From: a bacterium D16-56
GTDB lineage: Bacteria; Bacillota; Clostridia; Lachnospirales; Lachnospiraceae
Direction: 5' to 3'
Length of the DNA stretch: 64,000 bases
Assembly (NCBI GenBank): GCA_003611875.1
Contig: RAYY01000008.1
Coordinates: forward strand, 62,001-126,000
The position numbers and the translations under genes were made by a program. How positions within the stretch are numbered: position 1 is the stretch's first letter; each line of letters begins with the position of its first letter. Shown piece after piece: positions 8,485 to 18,280 of this stretch. Below the pieces are notes generated by a model. That model was not told the DNA's origin. It worked only from the letters and a program-made list of their open reading frames with translations, and made no database searches.

Positions 8485-9663
8485 CTACCTCCTCATCAGC
8501 TCCTCATAATTGGCAAAGCCATAATCCAGCAAAGCCTTGGTGTCTGCATAGTGGGTCTGCTTTGCCTTCATCACCACCACGATCAGCCGCACCCCGTTTC
8601 GTTCCGCTCCTGTCACCAGTGTATTCCCTGCCAGAGAGGTATATCCGGTCTTTCCGCCGATAATGCCCTCATAATACCGGGAATCCGTGGGAAACAGCAT
8701 CTTGTGTCCCATGGTAATGGTTCTGGCCGCCTCCTTTTTTGTGGCCGGGAAATCATAGCTGCAGGTAGTGGTAATCCTGCGAAACACATCATTCTGCAAA
8801 GCCGCCCGCATAATCAGAGCCATATCCCGCGGAGTAGTTTTGTGGGAGGCATCATTCAGACCATGAGGATTGGCAAAATTGGTATTCTGACATCCTAATT
8901 CCCTGGCCTTTTGGTTCATCAGCTCTGCAAATCCCTGCACACTTCCTGACACATGCTCTGCCAGGCCATTGCCGATCTCATTGGCAGACTTTAGCATCAG
9001 CCCGTACAGGCATTGTTCCACAGAGAGCTTGTCCCCCTCCGTTATGTTGAGGGACACTGCCCCTGACTCAAGGTTTGTGGTAGCAGAAGCCGAGAAATCC
9101 ACCATATCCCCCAGCCCGCATCTCTCCAATACCAAAAGGGCGGTCATTACCTTGGTAATGCTTGCAGGATAAAACTGCTGATCCGGATTTTTTCCATACA
9201 GCACTTTCCCGGTAGCGCCGTCCATCAGCACAGCCCCCTCTGCCGCAATCTCCGGCTCTGTCATGGTCCATAAGCCATTACCCGCATTATTCGGGTCTGC
9301 TGCCTGCAAGTCTGGATTTTGATTTGCTGCCCCCGGCGACTGCACTTTTGTTCCTGTCGGCTGACCTGCCGGCGGCTGGCTCCCATCCCCCGGCGACTGC
9401 ATCTGCGTCTCCTGATAGCCTGCTTCAGGGCTCTGCGGCCCCGGCTCCTGATTTCCTTCCCCTGGCGCTCCAAATCGAACCCCGTCTCCTGTTCCGGGTC
9501 CTGCTGTCCAGGTCCCGTTCCCCAGACCGGGGCCTGTCACCCTGGTTTCAGCCATCACCTCATAACCAAAGGGCCTTCCTGCTGCAGCTTCTCCCTCAAT
9601 GCTTCCTCCAAATACCATACAGACCCCAAGCCCGATGCCAAGTAATCTTTTCCAGTTTTTCAT
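8485..9663 (-). CDS. dacF: D-alanyl-D-alanine carboxypeptidase, peptidase S11 (PBP5/DacF type)
   Basis: A 392-aa secreted or membrane-anchored enzyme that trims the terminal D-Ala from peptidoglycan pentapeptides. A signal peptide covers residues 1-27 (basic MKNWKR, hydrophobic core, AAA). Residues about 40-130 form an unusual Pro/Gly/Gln-rich low-complexity linker. The S11 catalytic set is complete: SITK (Ser168-Lys171), SAN (226-228) and KTG (338-340). The linker is longer than in most PBP5 proteins. AGGAG precedes the ATG. A palindromic repeat (9761-9876) lies upstream and a TetR gene follows. The symbol is by family resemblance; dacA or dacB are alternatives. Confidence 0.9.
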   Translation of the reverse strand: MKNWKRLLGIGLGVCMVFGGSIEGEAAAGRPFGYEVMAETRVTGPGLGNGTWTAGPGTGDGVRFGAPGEGNQEPGPQSPEAGYQETQMQSPGDGSQPPAGQPTGTKVQSPGAANQNPDLQAADPNNAGNGLWTMTEPEIAAEGAVLMDGATGKVLYGKNPDQQFYPASITKVMTALLVLERCGLGDMVDFSASATTNLESGAVSLNITEGDKLSVEQCLYGLMLKSANEIGNGLAEHVSGSVQGFAELMNQKARELGCQNTNFANPHGLNDASHKTTPRDMALIMRAALQNDVFRRITTTCSYDFPATKKEAARTITMGHKMLFPTDSRYYEGIIGGKTGYTSLAGNTLVTGAERNGVRLIVVVMKAKQTHYADTKALLDYGFANYEELMRR

Positions 9664-9760
9664 ATACCGTTCTCCTGCTATTTTTTATACTAATGTCATA
9701 CCTGATCACTTCTTATCAATCACAGTCACTCAGATAACCCTTTGCTTCTTACTATACGAT

Positions 9761-9876
9761 TACTTTGAAAGTCCCGCCGCCGATTAGGCGGCATGAATTC
9801 AGGGATGCCCCATGTGCCCGCCAGACTTTTATGTGCGGTGGTGCGTCCGCTGACGGGCGCATGGAGGTTTACTGTG
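9761..9876 (+). repeat. palindromic repeat family, copy A
   Basis: A copy of the 105-115 bp element found six times in the window. It has a TGAAAGTCC edge, a hairpin GCCGCC-GATTA-GGCGGC, a middle GACTTTT, then TGCGTCCG-CTGA-CGGGCGCA and a closing GGTTTACTGT. It lies upstream of dacF, in the 437-nt gap before the deacetylase gene. This gap otherwise holds only the 9992-10021 fragment and AT-rich sequence. Confidence 0.9.
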
Positions 9877-9991
9877 AATTTCCAAAATTATAACATAATA
9901 TTCCAAAATAGTCTTAAAAACTTTCTTAAACTTCCCCTACATCTATCATAACAACCCTTTTTCTACAGAGCAAGGCAAGGAAACGTCTTAC

Positions 9992-10021
9992 AAAAGTTCG
10001 GCGGGCGGACTTTTAAAGTAA
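9992..10021. repeat. truncated copy of the palindromic repeat
   Basis: GGCGGACTTTTAAAGTAA here equals the outer end of copy D (60185-60296). With the preceding AAAAGTTCG it forms a 9-bp stem with one wobble pair and a 5-nt loop. It is best read as a deletion remnant of the family. Confidence 0.6.
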
Positions 10022-10100
10022 CAAATATTCCCTTCCGCGCATATCTCCCCCCTTACACCCATACAAATAATAACAACAAAATTATGGGGCAGGTTCTCCT

Positions 10101-10922
10101 ATGATTCACGGTACTCATCGTCTCTACTGCAAGCCCTTAGCCAGGATCACCTTTCTGTTCCTGTTATCCTTTCTTCTTGGACACTGGCTGGGCTACATTA
10201 CCCATTCCTCGCCTTCCTCCATCCCCGCCTCTGCTGACGGCAACTGGGGCTTAAGCTTTCAGCAGGAAGGCAGGCCTCCCACCGGCAATGCATCCTCTGA
10301 CTACCTGAAACAGTTTCACGCCCACTACACTGCTGACACAGAGGAAAAGGTTATCTACCTGACCTTTGACGCAGGCTATGAAAACGGCAATACTCCGGCC
10401 ATCCTGGATGCTTTAAAAAAGCATAAGGCCCCAGCCACCTTTTTTCTGGTAGGTAATTATCTGACTACCAGCCCTGACCTGGTTCGCAGAATGGCAGCAG
10501 AAGGACACATTGTAGGCAATCACACCTTCCACCATCCGGATATGTCCAAAATCTCCACACAGGAAGCCTTTTCCAAGGAACTCACCTCCCTGGAAGAACT
10601 TTACCAGCAGGTAACAGGCCAGCCCATGCAGCACTTTTACCGCCCTCCTCAGGGCAAATACAGCGAGTCCAATCTGCAGATGGCACATGATTTGGGCTAT
10701 CACACCTTTTTCTGGAGCCTGGCCTATGTAGACTGGTATGAAGACAAACAGCCTTCTCATGAAGAAGCCTTCGAAAAGCTCTTGGGACGAATCCATCCCG
10801 GCGCCATTGTACTGCTTCACAGTACTTCCAAAACCAACGCGGAAATCCTGGATGAGCTTCTGAGCCGATGGGAAGAAATGGGCTATGAGTTCCGGCCTTT
10901 AAGTGATCTGGTGCAGCAGTAA
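10101..10922 (+). CDS. pdaA: polysaccharide deacetylase, PdaA-like
   Basis: A 273-aa NodB-domain enzyme with an N-terminal membrane anchor or signal (hydrophobic residues about 14-33). PdaA proteins remove the acetyl group from N-acetylmuramic acid during spore-cortex muramic-lactam formation. The NodB motifs are visible: TFDAGYENG (motif 1, about residue 92), HTFHHPDM (metal-binding HxxxH, about 141), RPPQGKYS (motif 3) and a late LLHS. TFDAG in place of TFDDG is typical of PdaA. GGGGCAGG lies upstream of the ATG. Repeat copies A and B flank the gene in opposite orientation, and copy B begins right at the stop codon. Confidence 0.87.
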   Translation: MIHGTHRLYCKPLARITFLFLLSFLLGHWLGYITHSSPSSIPASADGNWGLSFQQEGRPPTGNASSDYLKQFHAHYTADTEEKVIYLTFDAGYENGNTPAILDALKKHKAPATFFLVGNYLTTSPDLVRRMAAEGHIVGNHTFHHPDMSKISTQEAFSKELTSLEELYQQVTGQPMQHFYRPPQGKYSESNLQMAHDLGYHTFFWSLAYVDWYEDKQPSHEEAFEKLLGRIHPGAIVLLHSTSKTNAEILDELLSRWEEMGYEFRPLSDLVQQ

Positions 10923-11031
10923 GCCTCCATGCGCCCGGCTGCGGACGCACCTCCAATCATGAAAGCCTGGCGGGCGCATTTGGCATACCTGAATTCATGC
11001 CGCCTAATCGGCGGCGAGACCTTCAAAGTAA
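10923..11031 (-). repeat. palindromic repeat family, copy B
   Basis: A reverse-orientation copy that begins immediately at the deacetylase stop codon (TAAGCCTCCATGCGCCCGG). It has the GCCGCC-TAATC-GGCGGC hairpin, and its far edge (CTTCAAAGTAAT) is diverged. Confidence 0.88.
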
Positions 11032-11051
11032 TAAAATACCATATAAAATCC

Positions 11052-11079
11052 TTGCCATATTTTCATTTTCCTATATAAT
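11052..11079 (+). promoter_or_regulatory. predicted promoter of carB
   Basis: TTGCCA (11052-11057), 16-nt spacer, TATAAT (11074-11079). The leader of about 140 nt contains a perfect ACTGGT-CTTTC-ACCAGT hairpin (11156-11172) and an AAGGAGG ribosome site before the carB ATG. I do not recognise a known pyrimidine attenuator in it. Confidence 0.7.
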
Positions 11080-11225
11080 GTAATAGAACAAGATTTCAAT
11101 TCTATGACTCCAGACATAACCGTTAGGACCTGCCCCAAAATAACTGATGCAATTTACTGGTCTTTCACCAGTCATTTCCGGACAGCTCCTCAGCAACCAA
11201 AACACACGACAAGGAGGATTTTATT

Positions 11226-14200
11226 ATGCCGCAGCGAACCGACATCCACAAAGTTCTCATCATCGGCTCTGGCCCCATTATCATCGGCCAGGCGTGCGAG
11301 TTTGACTATTCCGGCACCCAGGCGTGCAAGGCTTTAAAAAAGCTGGGCTACGAGATTGTACTGGTCAACTCCAATCCTGCCACCATCATGACGGACCCAG
11401 AGACCGCTGATGTGACCTATATTGAGCCGCTGAACGTACAGCGCTTAGAACAGATCATTGCCAAGGAACGCCCGGACGCACTGCTGCCCAACTTAGGCGG
11501 ACAGTCCGGACTCAATCTGTGTTCTGAGCTTTACAAGGAAGGCATTCTGGACAAATATAATGTAAAGGTAATCGGCGTCCAGGTAGATGCCATTGAGCGA
11601 GGCGAGGACCGGATTGAATTTAAGAAAGCCATGAATGCCCTTGGTATTGAGATGGCACGCAGCGAAGTCGCCTACACCGTAGAAGAAGCCCTCTCCATTG
11701 CCGACAGTCTGGGCTATCCGGTAGTCCTGCGCCCCGCCTACACCATGGGCGGCGCCGGAGGAGGACTGGTATACAACCGGGACGAATTAAAGACAGTATG
11801 CGCCCGCGGACTTCAGGCCAGCCTGGTAGGACAGGTACTGGTAGAGGAATCCATCTTAGGCTGGGAAGAACTGGAGCTGGAGGTGGTACGGGATAAGGAC
11901 GGCAATATGATCACTGTCTGCTTTATTGAAAATATAGATCCTTTAGGCGTCCACACCGGCGACTCCTTCTGCTCTGCCCCCATGCTGACCATCTCCGAGG
12001 AATGCCAGAAACGCCTTCAGGAACAGGCATACCGGATCGTAGAGTCTGTACAGGTCATCGGAGGAACCAATGTGCAGTTTGCCCATGACCCCGTGTCAGA
12101 CCGGATCGTGGTGATTGAGATCAACCCACGGACATCCCGTTCCTCTGCCCTTGCTTCCAAGGCCACCGGCTTCCCCATTGCCCTGGTATCTGCCATGCTG
12201 GCCACCGGGCTCACCTTAAAGGACATTCCCTGCGGCAAATACAAAACCCTGGATCAATACGTGCCGGATGGAGATTATGTGGTGATCAAGTTTGCACGCT
12301 GGGCATTTGAAAAGTTTAAAGGCGTGGAGGACAAACTGGGAACCCAGATGCGGGCCGTAGGCGAAGTCATGAGCATCGGCAAGACTTACAAGGAAGCCTT
12401 CCAAAAGGCCATACGCAGCCTGGAAACCGGGCGCTACGGCTTAGGCCATGCCAAGGACTTTGACGCCATGACAAAAGAACAGCTTTTAAAGCTGCTGATC
12501 ACCCCTTCCAGCGAACGTCATTTTGTCATGTATGAAGCCCTCCGCAAGGGAGCCTCCGTGGAGGAGATCCACGAGATCACCAAGGTCAAGACATGGTTTA
12601 TCCAGCAGATGAAAGAACTGGTGGAGGAGGAAGAAGCCCTTATGGCCTGCAAAGGCGCCCTTCCCTCTGATGAGGCGCTCACCCAGGCCAAGAAGGACGG
12701 CTTTTCTGACAAATACCTGAGTCAGCTTCTGGAGATTTCCGAGGAAAGCATCCGCCTCCGCCGTATAGAGCTGGGTGTAGAAGAAGCCTGGGAGGGCGTC
12801 CATGTCAGCGGCACCAAAGACAGCGCCTACTACTATTCCACCTACAATGCCCCGGACAAGAATCCGGTCCGCACGGACAAGCCCAAGATCATGATCCTGG
12901 GCGGCGGCCCCAACCGGATCGGACAGGGAATTGAGTTTGACTACTGCTGCGTCCATGCCTCCCTTGCCTTAAAAAAGCTGGGCTTTGAGACGATTATTGT
13001 CAACTGCAACCCAGAGACCGTGTCCACAGACTATGATACCTCTGACAAGCTGTACTTTGAGCCTCTGACTCTGGAGGATGTGCTGAGTATTTATAAAAAA
13101 GAACAGCCCTTGGGCGTGATTGCCCAGTTCGGCGGGCAGACCCCCTTAAACCTGGCCGCTGACCTGGAGAAAAACGGCGTCCGCATTTTAGGCACCTCCC
13201 CGTCTGTCATTGACCTGGCCGAAGACCGGGATCTGTTCCGGGCCATGATGGAAAAGCTTCAAATCCCCATGCCTGAATCCGGCATGGCCACCACGGTAGA
13301 GGAAGCTCTGGAAATCGCCGCAAAGATCGGCTATCCTGTGATGGTACGCCCCTCCTATGTACTGGGCGGCAGAGGCATGGAGGTGGTCTATGACGACGAG
13401 AGTATGACCGGCTACATGGAAGCTGCCGCAGGCGTGACGCCGGACCGTCCGATTCTGATTGACCGCTTCTTAAATCATGCCATGGAGTGCGAGGCAGATG
13501 CCATCAGCGACGGCACCCACGCCTTTGTTCCCGCTGTCATGGAGCATATTGAGCTGGCCGGGGTCCACTCCGGCGACTCGGCCTGCATCCTGCCCTCTGT
13601 CCACATTTCCCAGGAAAATGTGGAAGTAATCAAAGATTACACCCGGCGGATCGCGGAGGAAATGCATGTGAAAGGTCTGATGAACATGCAGTATGCCATT
13701 GAAAATAATAAGGTCTATGTACTAGAGGCCAATCCACGGGCATCCCGCACGGTTCCCTTGGTTTCCAAGGTATGCAACATTCGGATGGTCCCCCTTGCCA
13801 CAGAGATCATCACCTCTGAGCTGACCAATAATCCATCGCCTGTCCCGGACCTGAAGGAACAGCATATTCCCAATTACGGCGTAAAGGAAGCGGTATTCCC
13901 CTTCAATATGTTCCAGGAGGTTGACCCGGTATTAGGTCCGGAAATGCGCTCCACCGGAGAGGTCTTAGGTCTTTCCCCCTCTTTTGGAGAGGCCTTTTAC
14001 AAGGCCCAGGAAGCCACCCAGTCCCGTCTTCCCCTAGAAGGCACTGTGCTGATCTCGGTCAACCGCAAAGACAAGCCTGAGGTTGTGGAAGTAGCAAGAA
14101 GCTTTGCAGAAGACGGCTTTACCATCCTGGCCACCGGCACCACCTATGATCTGATTCATGAAGCAGGCGTTCCTGCCAAAAAGGTGAAAAAGCTTTATGA

Positions 14201-14453
14201 AGGCCGGCCCAATATTTTAGACATGATCACCAATGGAGATATCCAGTTGATCGTCAATTCTCCCTCTGGCAAGGAGAGCATCCACGACGACAGCTATCTG
14301 CGCAAAGCAGCCATTAAGGCAAAGATTCCCTACATGACCACCATTGCGGCGGCCAGAGCCACTGCCAGCGGAATTCATTATGTCAAGACCCATGGAAACG
14401 GGGAAATCAAATCGCTTCAGACTCTCCACAGTGAGATTCATGACAAGATTTAG
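11226..14453 (+). CDS. carB: carbamoyl-phosphate synthase large subunit
   Basis: A 1075-aa cytoplasmic enzyme that makes carbamoyl phosphate from bicarbonate, ammonia and two ATP for pyrimidine and arginine synthesis. Two homologous ATP-grasp halves are evident: GSGPIIIGQACEFDYSGTQ near the start and GGGPNRIGQGIEFDYCC near residue 560, with GGQSGLN and GGQTPLN at matching positions. Oligomerisation follows the first half, and a C-terminal MGS-like allosteric domain ends the protein. Length is normal. The glutaminase partner CarA is not adjacent: repeat copy B and the deacetylase lie upstream, and a terminator and a convergent gene lie downstream. Confidence 0.97.
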   Translation: MPQRTDIHKVLIIGSGPIIIGQACEFDYSGTQACKALKKLGYEIVLVNSNPATIMTDPETADVTYIEPLNVQRLEQIIAKERPDALLPNLGGQSGLNLCSELYKEGILDKYNVKVIGVQVDAIERGEDRIEFKKAMNALGIEMARSEVAYTVEEALSIADSLGYPVVLRPAYTMGGAGGGLVYNRDELKTVCARGLQASLVGQVLVEESILGWEELELEVVRDKDGNMITVCFIENIDPLGVHTGDSFCSAPMLTISEECQKRLQEQAYRIVESVQVIGGTNVQFAHDPVSDRIVVIEINPRTSRSSALASKATGFPIALVSAMLATGLTLKDIPCGKYKTLDQYVPDGDYVVIKFARWAFEKFKGVEDKLGTQMRAVGEVMSIGKTYKEAFQKAIRSLETGRYGLGHAKDFDAMTKEQLLKLLITPSSERHFVMYEALRKGASVEEIHEITKVKTWFIQQMKELVEEEEALMACKGALPSDEALTQAKKDGFSDKYLSQLLEISEESIRLRRIELGVEEAWEGVHVSGTKDSAYYYSTYNAPDKNPVRTDKPKIMILGGGPNRIGQGIEFDYCCVHASLALKKLGFETIIVNCNPETVSTDYDTSDKLYFEPLTLEDVLSIYKKEQPLGVIAQFGGQTPLNLAADLEKNGVRILGTSPSVIDLAEDRDLFRAMMEKLQIPMPESGMATTVEEALEIAAKIGYPVMVRPSYVLGGRGMEVVYDDESMTGYMEAAAGVTPDRPILIDRFLNHAMECEADAISDGTHAFVPAVMEHIELAGVHSGDSACILPSVHISQENVEVIKDYTRRIAEEMHVKGLMNMQYAIENNKVYVLEANPRASRTVPLVSKVCNIRMVPLATEIITSELTNNPSPVPDLKEQHIPNYGVKEAVFPFNMFQEVDPVLGPEMRSTGEVLGLSPSFGEAFYKAQEATQSRLPLEGTVLISVNRKDKPEVVEVARSFAEDGFTILATGTTYDLIHEAGVPAKKVKKLYEGRPNILDMITNGDIQLIVNSPSGKESIHDDSYLRKAAIKAKIPYMTTIAAARATASGIHYVKTHGNGEIKSLQTLHSEIHDKI

Positions 14454-14546
14454 AAAATACGGCCGCCCGCCGCTTCAGCCACCCTGCACCAGCCATAGCA
14501 AAGAGACTGTGGGTTAATGCCGGTTTTTGAACCTTGATACCTAAAC

Positions 14547-14613
14547 AGAGAGAACCCCATGGAGGTTCAGAATTTTCCAAAACCCTGAACCTCCATAGGA
14601 TTCTCTCTTTTTT
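14547..14613. terminator. bidirectional terminator between carB and the UDP-glucose dehydrogenase gene
   Basis: AGAGAGAACCCCATGGAGG plus TTCAG (14547-14570) pairs with CTGAACCTCCATAGG and ATTCTCTCT (14585-14608), with small mismatches, followed by six T. It lies between convergent genes and should end both transcripts. Confidence 0.85.
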
Positions 14614-14641
14614 CAACAGCTCCTATCCATCCCCCCTAAAA

Positions 14642-15898
14642 TCAATCCCTCTTAAAAATATCGCGTGTATAAACCTTATAAGCCACATCCTCCAAATTGC
14701 TGTCATAGCGGTTTGCAATAATGGCATTGCTCTGTTCCTTAAACTCCTCCAGACTCCCTACAACCCTGCTGCCAAAGAACGTACTTCCAGCCTTTAACGT
14801 CGGCTCATAAATAATCACCGTAGCTCCCTTCGCCTTCACCCGCTTCATCACCCCCTGAATGGAGCTCTGCCGGAAATTATCCGAGTTACTCTTCATCGTC
14901 AGACGATACACCCCAATCACACATTCCTTTTCATCCGACGCCTTATAATCCCCCCTGTTGTAGTAATCATAGTATCCGGCCATCTTCAGCACACGGTCCG
15001 CAATAAAATCCTTCCGTGTTCTGTTGCTCTCCACAATGGCTGACATCATATTCTGAGGCACGTCTGCATAATTGGCCAAAAGCTGCTTGGTATCCTTGGG
15101 CAGGCAATATCCCCCATATCCAAAGGATGGATTATTGTAAAATGTCCCGATACGAGGATCCAGACACACGCCGTCAATGATCTGCCTGGTATTTAATCCC
15201 TTCATCTCCGCATAAGTATCCAGCTCATTAAAGTAAGATACCCGCAAAGCCAGATAGGTGTTGGCAAACAGCTTTACAGCCTCCGCCTCGGTAAAGCCCA
15301 TAAAAAGCGTATCAATATCCTCCTTAATGGCTCCCTCCTGTAAAAGCTCTGCAAAGCAGCGGGCCGCCTGAACCAGCCTTTCATCCTCCATATCTGTCCC
15401 CACAATAATCCGGGACGGATACAGATTGTCATAGAGTGCCTTCGACTCTCGAAGAAACTCCGGACTGAAAAGAATATTTTTTGTCTGAAACCGCTGTCTC
15501 ACAGACTGGGTATATCCAACCGGAATGGTGGATTTGATCACCATGACTGCTTCCGGGTTCACCTTTTGTACCAGGCCGATCACTGCCTCAACTGCCGAGG
15601 TATCAAAATGATGAGTAGAAGAATCATAATTGGTAGGTGCGGCGATCACTACAAAATCCGCCCTTTTGTACGCATCCTCCCCATCTGTGGTAGCTGTCAG
15701 ATCCAACTCCTTCTCCATCAGATACTTTTCAATATAATCATCCTGGATCGGGGATTTCTTCCTGTTGATCAGCTCCACCTTCTCCGGGATAATATCCACG
15801 GCATAAACCTTGTGGTGCTGAGCCAGCAAAGTAGCAATGGATAATCCCACATATCCGGTTCCTGCCACTGCTATGGTCAATTCCTTTGTTGATTTCAT
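14642..15898 (-). CDS. ugd: nucleotide-sugar dehydrogenase, UDP-glucose 6-dehydrogenase type
   Basis: A 418-aa cytoplasmic NAD-dependent enzyme that oxidises C6 of a UDP-sugar to the uronic acid, typically UDP-glucose to UDP-glucuronate for capsule precursors. The N-terminal Rossmann motif is [12 protein letters not shown] (residues about 9-21). The catalytic Cys is in [15 protein letters not shown] near residue 260. It is monocistronic, convergent with carB. It lies outside the polysaccharide locus but could feed it, since that locus carries amino-sugar uronate-type genes. Substrate is inferred from family. Confidence 0.9.
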   Translation of the reverse strand: MKSTKELTIAVAGTGYVGLSIATLLAQHHKVYAVDIIPEKVELINRKKSPIQDDYIEKYLMEKELDLTATTDGEDAYKRADFVVIAAPTNYDSSTHHFDTSAVEAVIGLVQKVNPEAVMVIKSTIPVGYTQSVRQRFQTKNILFSPEFLRESKALYDNLYPSRIIVGTDMEDERLVQAARCFAELLQEGAIKEDIDTLFMGFTEAEAVKLFANTYLALRVSYFNELDTYAEMKGLNTRQIIDGVCLDPRIGTFYNNPSFGYGGYCLPKDTKQLLANYADVPQNMMSAIVESNRTRKDFIADRVLKMAGYYDYYNRGDYKASDEKECVIGVYRLTMKSNSDNFRQSSIQGVMKRVKAKGATVIIYEPTLKAGSTFFGSRVVGSLEEFKEQSNAIIANRYDSNLEDVAYKVYTRDIFKRD

Positions 15899-15995
15899 CC
15901 TGTTTTTCCTCTCTTCAATTTGCTTCTTCAGCGCTTCTTCATCTTACCACAGGGACAGGATTTTATCAAGCTGCTGTTCATTTCTCAATGTCACG

Positions 15996-16024
15996 TTGAA
16001 AAAAATTCCAATCTATATTATACT
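15996..16024 (+). promoter_or_regulatory. predicted promoter of the ABC-F gene
   Basis: TTGAAA (15996-16001), 17-nt spacer, TATACT (16019-16024), giving a leader of about 120 nt before the ABC-F start. The leader may hold translation-coupled control as for other ABC-F genes, but I see no clear leader peptide. Confidence 0.65.
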
Positions 16025-16149
16025 GTTACGGGATCCGTTTAAGAAAATTCACCGGCGGCTCTAAATCAACAGCATGGATTCAGAACCCGCACCTGTTTGT
16101 ACCCAACCGGCGCCATATGCCGTGAAACATACACAGAATGGAGGAAATC

Positions 16150-18183
16150 ATGATATTATCCTGCAGTCATATTACCAAATCCTTTGGCACGGACCAGATC
16201 CTTTCCGAAGTATCTTTTCATATAGAAGACAAAGAAAAAGCAGCCATTGTCGGAATTAACGGCGCCGGCAAATCCACGCTGCTCAAGATCATTGTGGGAG
16301 AGCTTCCCCCTGACTCTGGAAGCGCCGTGCTCTCCAAGGGCAAAAGCCTGGGTTATTTGGCACAGCACCAGGATTTAGACAGTGCCCGCTCCATCTATGA
16401 CGAGCTGTGCCAGGTCAAGCTTCCCGTCATCCAGATGGAACAGCAGCTCCGTGCTTTAGAGCTGCAGATGAAAAATGCTTCCGGCGGAGAATTAGAGCAG
16501 CTTCTCTCCACTTACAGCCGCTTAAACCACACCTTTGAGCTGGAAAACGGCTATGCCTGGAATAGCGAGGTGACAGGCGTCCTGAAAGGACTGGGCTTTG
16601 GAGAAGAAGAATTTGACAAGCTGGTCTCCACCCTGTCCGGCGGCCAGAAGACCCGGATCTCCTTAGGAAGGCTGCTGTTATCCAAGCCGGATATCATTCT
16701 GCTGGACGAGCCTACCAACCACCTGGATATGGAATCCATCGCATGGCTGGAATCCTACTTAAAAGCCTATGACGGCGCTGTTATCATCGTTGCCCATGAC
16801 CGTTACTTTTTAAACCGGGTAGTCAGCAAGATCATTGAGCTGGAGCAGGGCAAATCCACGGTATACCAGGGTGATTACACTGCCTACAGCGAGAAAAAAG
16901 CCATGATCCGAACTGCCCAGATGAAGGCATGGCTGAACCAGCAGCAGGAAATCCGCCATCAGGAGGAGGTCATTGCCAAATTAAAATCCTTTAACCGGGA
17001 AAAATCCATTAAACGGGCAGAAAGCCGGGAAAAAATGCTCTCCAAGATTCATGTGCTGGAAAAACCGGCAGAGATCCATGACGAGATGCATATCAAACTG
17101 GAGCCCAACATCACCAGCGGCAATGATGTTCTTACCATCCAGAACCTGGGCAAATCCTTTGGCTCCAATCACCTTTTCTCTCATGTGGATATGGAGGTCA
17201 AAAAAGGAGAACGTGTTGCCTTGATCGGAAGCAACGGAACCGGCAAGACCACAATCCTAAAGCTGATTAACGGAATGCTTCCTGCCGATACAGGCGTCAT
17301 CACATTAGGCGCGAAGGTTCATATTGGCTACTATGACCAGGAACACCATGTGCTTCACATGGAAAAAACCGCCTTTGAAGAGGTCCAGGACGCCTACCCG
17401 AACCTGACCAACACCCAGGTCCGGAACATTTTGGCCGCATTTTTATTTACCGGCGACGATGTATTTAAAAAAATTGCCGACCTAAGCGGCGGCGAACGAG
17501 GACGAATCTCCTTAGCAAAGCTGATGCTGTCAGAAGCCAATTTTCTGATCCTGGATGAGCCTACCAACCATTTGGACATTACCTCCAAGGAAATCCTGGA
17601 ACAGGCTCTGCAAAATTATACCGGCACTGTCCTCTATGTGTCCCATGACCGCTACTTTATCAACCAGACCGCCACACGGATTCTGGAGCTGACCGGACAA
17701 ACCCTGATCAACTATATTGGCAATTATGATTATTATCTGGAAAAACGAGAAACTATGACAAGCCTTTATGCCTCTGATGCTGATCCCTATGCCGGGACTG
17801 CCGGGACAAGCTCCTCCTCTGCTCTCTCCTCAGCTAAAGACAAGGCAGGCTCTGCTTCCCAGACCACCCTGTCCGGCACAGAGACCGGATCCTTTGCCTC
17901 TGCAAAGCAATCCTCTGACAATGCTTCCTCTGCCTCCCATGTAAAACTGGACTGGCAGGCTCAAAAGGAAGAACAGGCCCGTATCCGCAAACGTCAGAAC
18001 GACTTAAAAAAGACCGAAGACCAGATTCATCTTCTGGAGACCCGGGATAAGGAAATCGATCTGCTGCTGCAGCAGGAAGAAGTCTACACAAACGTCACAA
18101 GGCTGGTAGAACTGAATCAGGAAAAGCAAGACATCCAAAACCAATTGGAAGAACTATACGAACGCTGGGAAGCGCTGGTCTGA
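16150..18183 (+). CDS. ABC-F family ribosome-associated ATPase
   Basis: This 677-aa cytoplasmic protein has two ABC ATPase domains and no membrane domain. Domain 1 has Walker A GINGAGKST, signature LSGGQKTR and Walker B ILLDEPTNHLD; domain 2 has GSNGTGKTT, LSGGERGR and LILDEPTNHLD. The linker of about 80 residues is Lys/Glu-rich, as in ABC-F proteins that bind the ribosomal E site and relieve stalling or antibiotic block. The C-terminus is Ser/Ala-rich, then coiled coil. ATG at 16150 is preferred over 16138, because GGAGG precedes it by 5 nt. An antibiotic-resistance role cannot be judged from sequence alone. Confidence 0.93.
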   Translation: MILSCSHITKSFGTDQILSEVSFHIEDKEKAAIVGINGAGKSTLLKIIVGELPPDSGSAVLSKGKSLGYLAQHQDLDSARSIYDELCQVKLPVIQMEQQLRALELQMKNASGGELEQLLSTYSRLNHTFELENGYAWNSEVTGVLKGLGFGEEEFDKLVSTLSGGQKTRISLGRLLLSKPDIILLDEPTNHLDMESIAWLESYLKAYDGAVIIVAHDRYFLNRVVSKIIELEQGKSTVYQGDYTAYSEKKAMIRTAQMKAWLNQQQEIRHQEEVIAKLKSFNREKSIKRAESREKMLSKIHVLEKPAEIHDEMHIKLEPNITSGNDVLTIQNLGKSFGSNHLFSHVDMEVKKGERVALIGSNGTGKTTILKLINGMLPADTGVITLGAKVHIGYYDQEHHVLHMEKTAFEEVQDAYPNLTNTQVRNILAAFLFTGDDVFKKIADLSGGERGRISLAKLMLSEANFLILDEPTNHLDITSKEILEQALQNYTGTVLYVSHDRYFINQTATRILELTGQTLINYIGNYDYYLEKRETMTSLYASDADPYAGTAGTSSSSALSSAKDKAGSASQTTLSGTETGSFASAKQSSDNASSASHVKLDWQAQKEEQARIRKRQNDLKKTEDQIHLLETRDKEIDLLLQQEEVYTNVTRLVELNQEKQDIQNQLEELYERWEALV

Positions 18184-18216
18184 GCCGTCTGCTCTTGCCC
18201 TAACGCTTCGTGCCAA

Positions 18217-18276
18217 GCATATTCACTGTGCAGGAGCCAGGCGATTTCACGCCTGGCTCCTGCACAGTGAATATGC
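18217..18276. terminator. 27-bp perfect hairpin between convergent genes
   Basis: GCATATTCACTGTGCAGGAG followed by CCAGGCG (18217-18243) is perfectly complementary to 18250-18276 around a 6-nt loop. It is centred between the ABC-F stop and the secreted-protein stop. There is no T-run on either side, so it is either a strong bidirectional terminator of an unusual kind or another stem-loop RNA. Confidence 0.6.
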
Positions 18277-18280
18277 GGAC

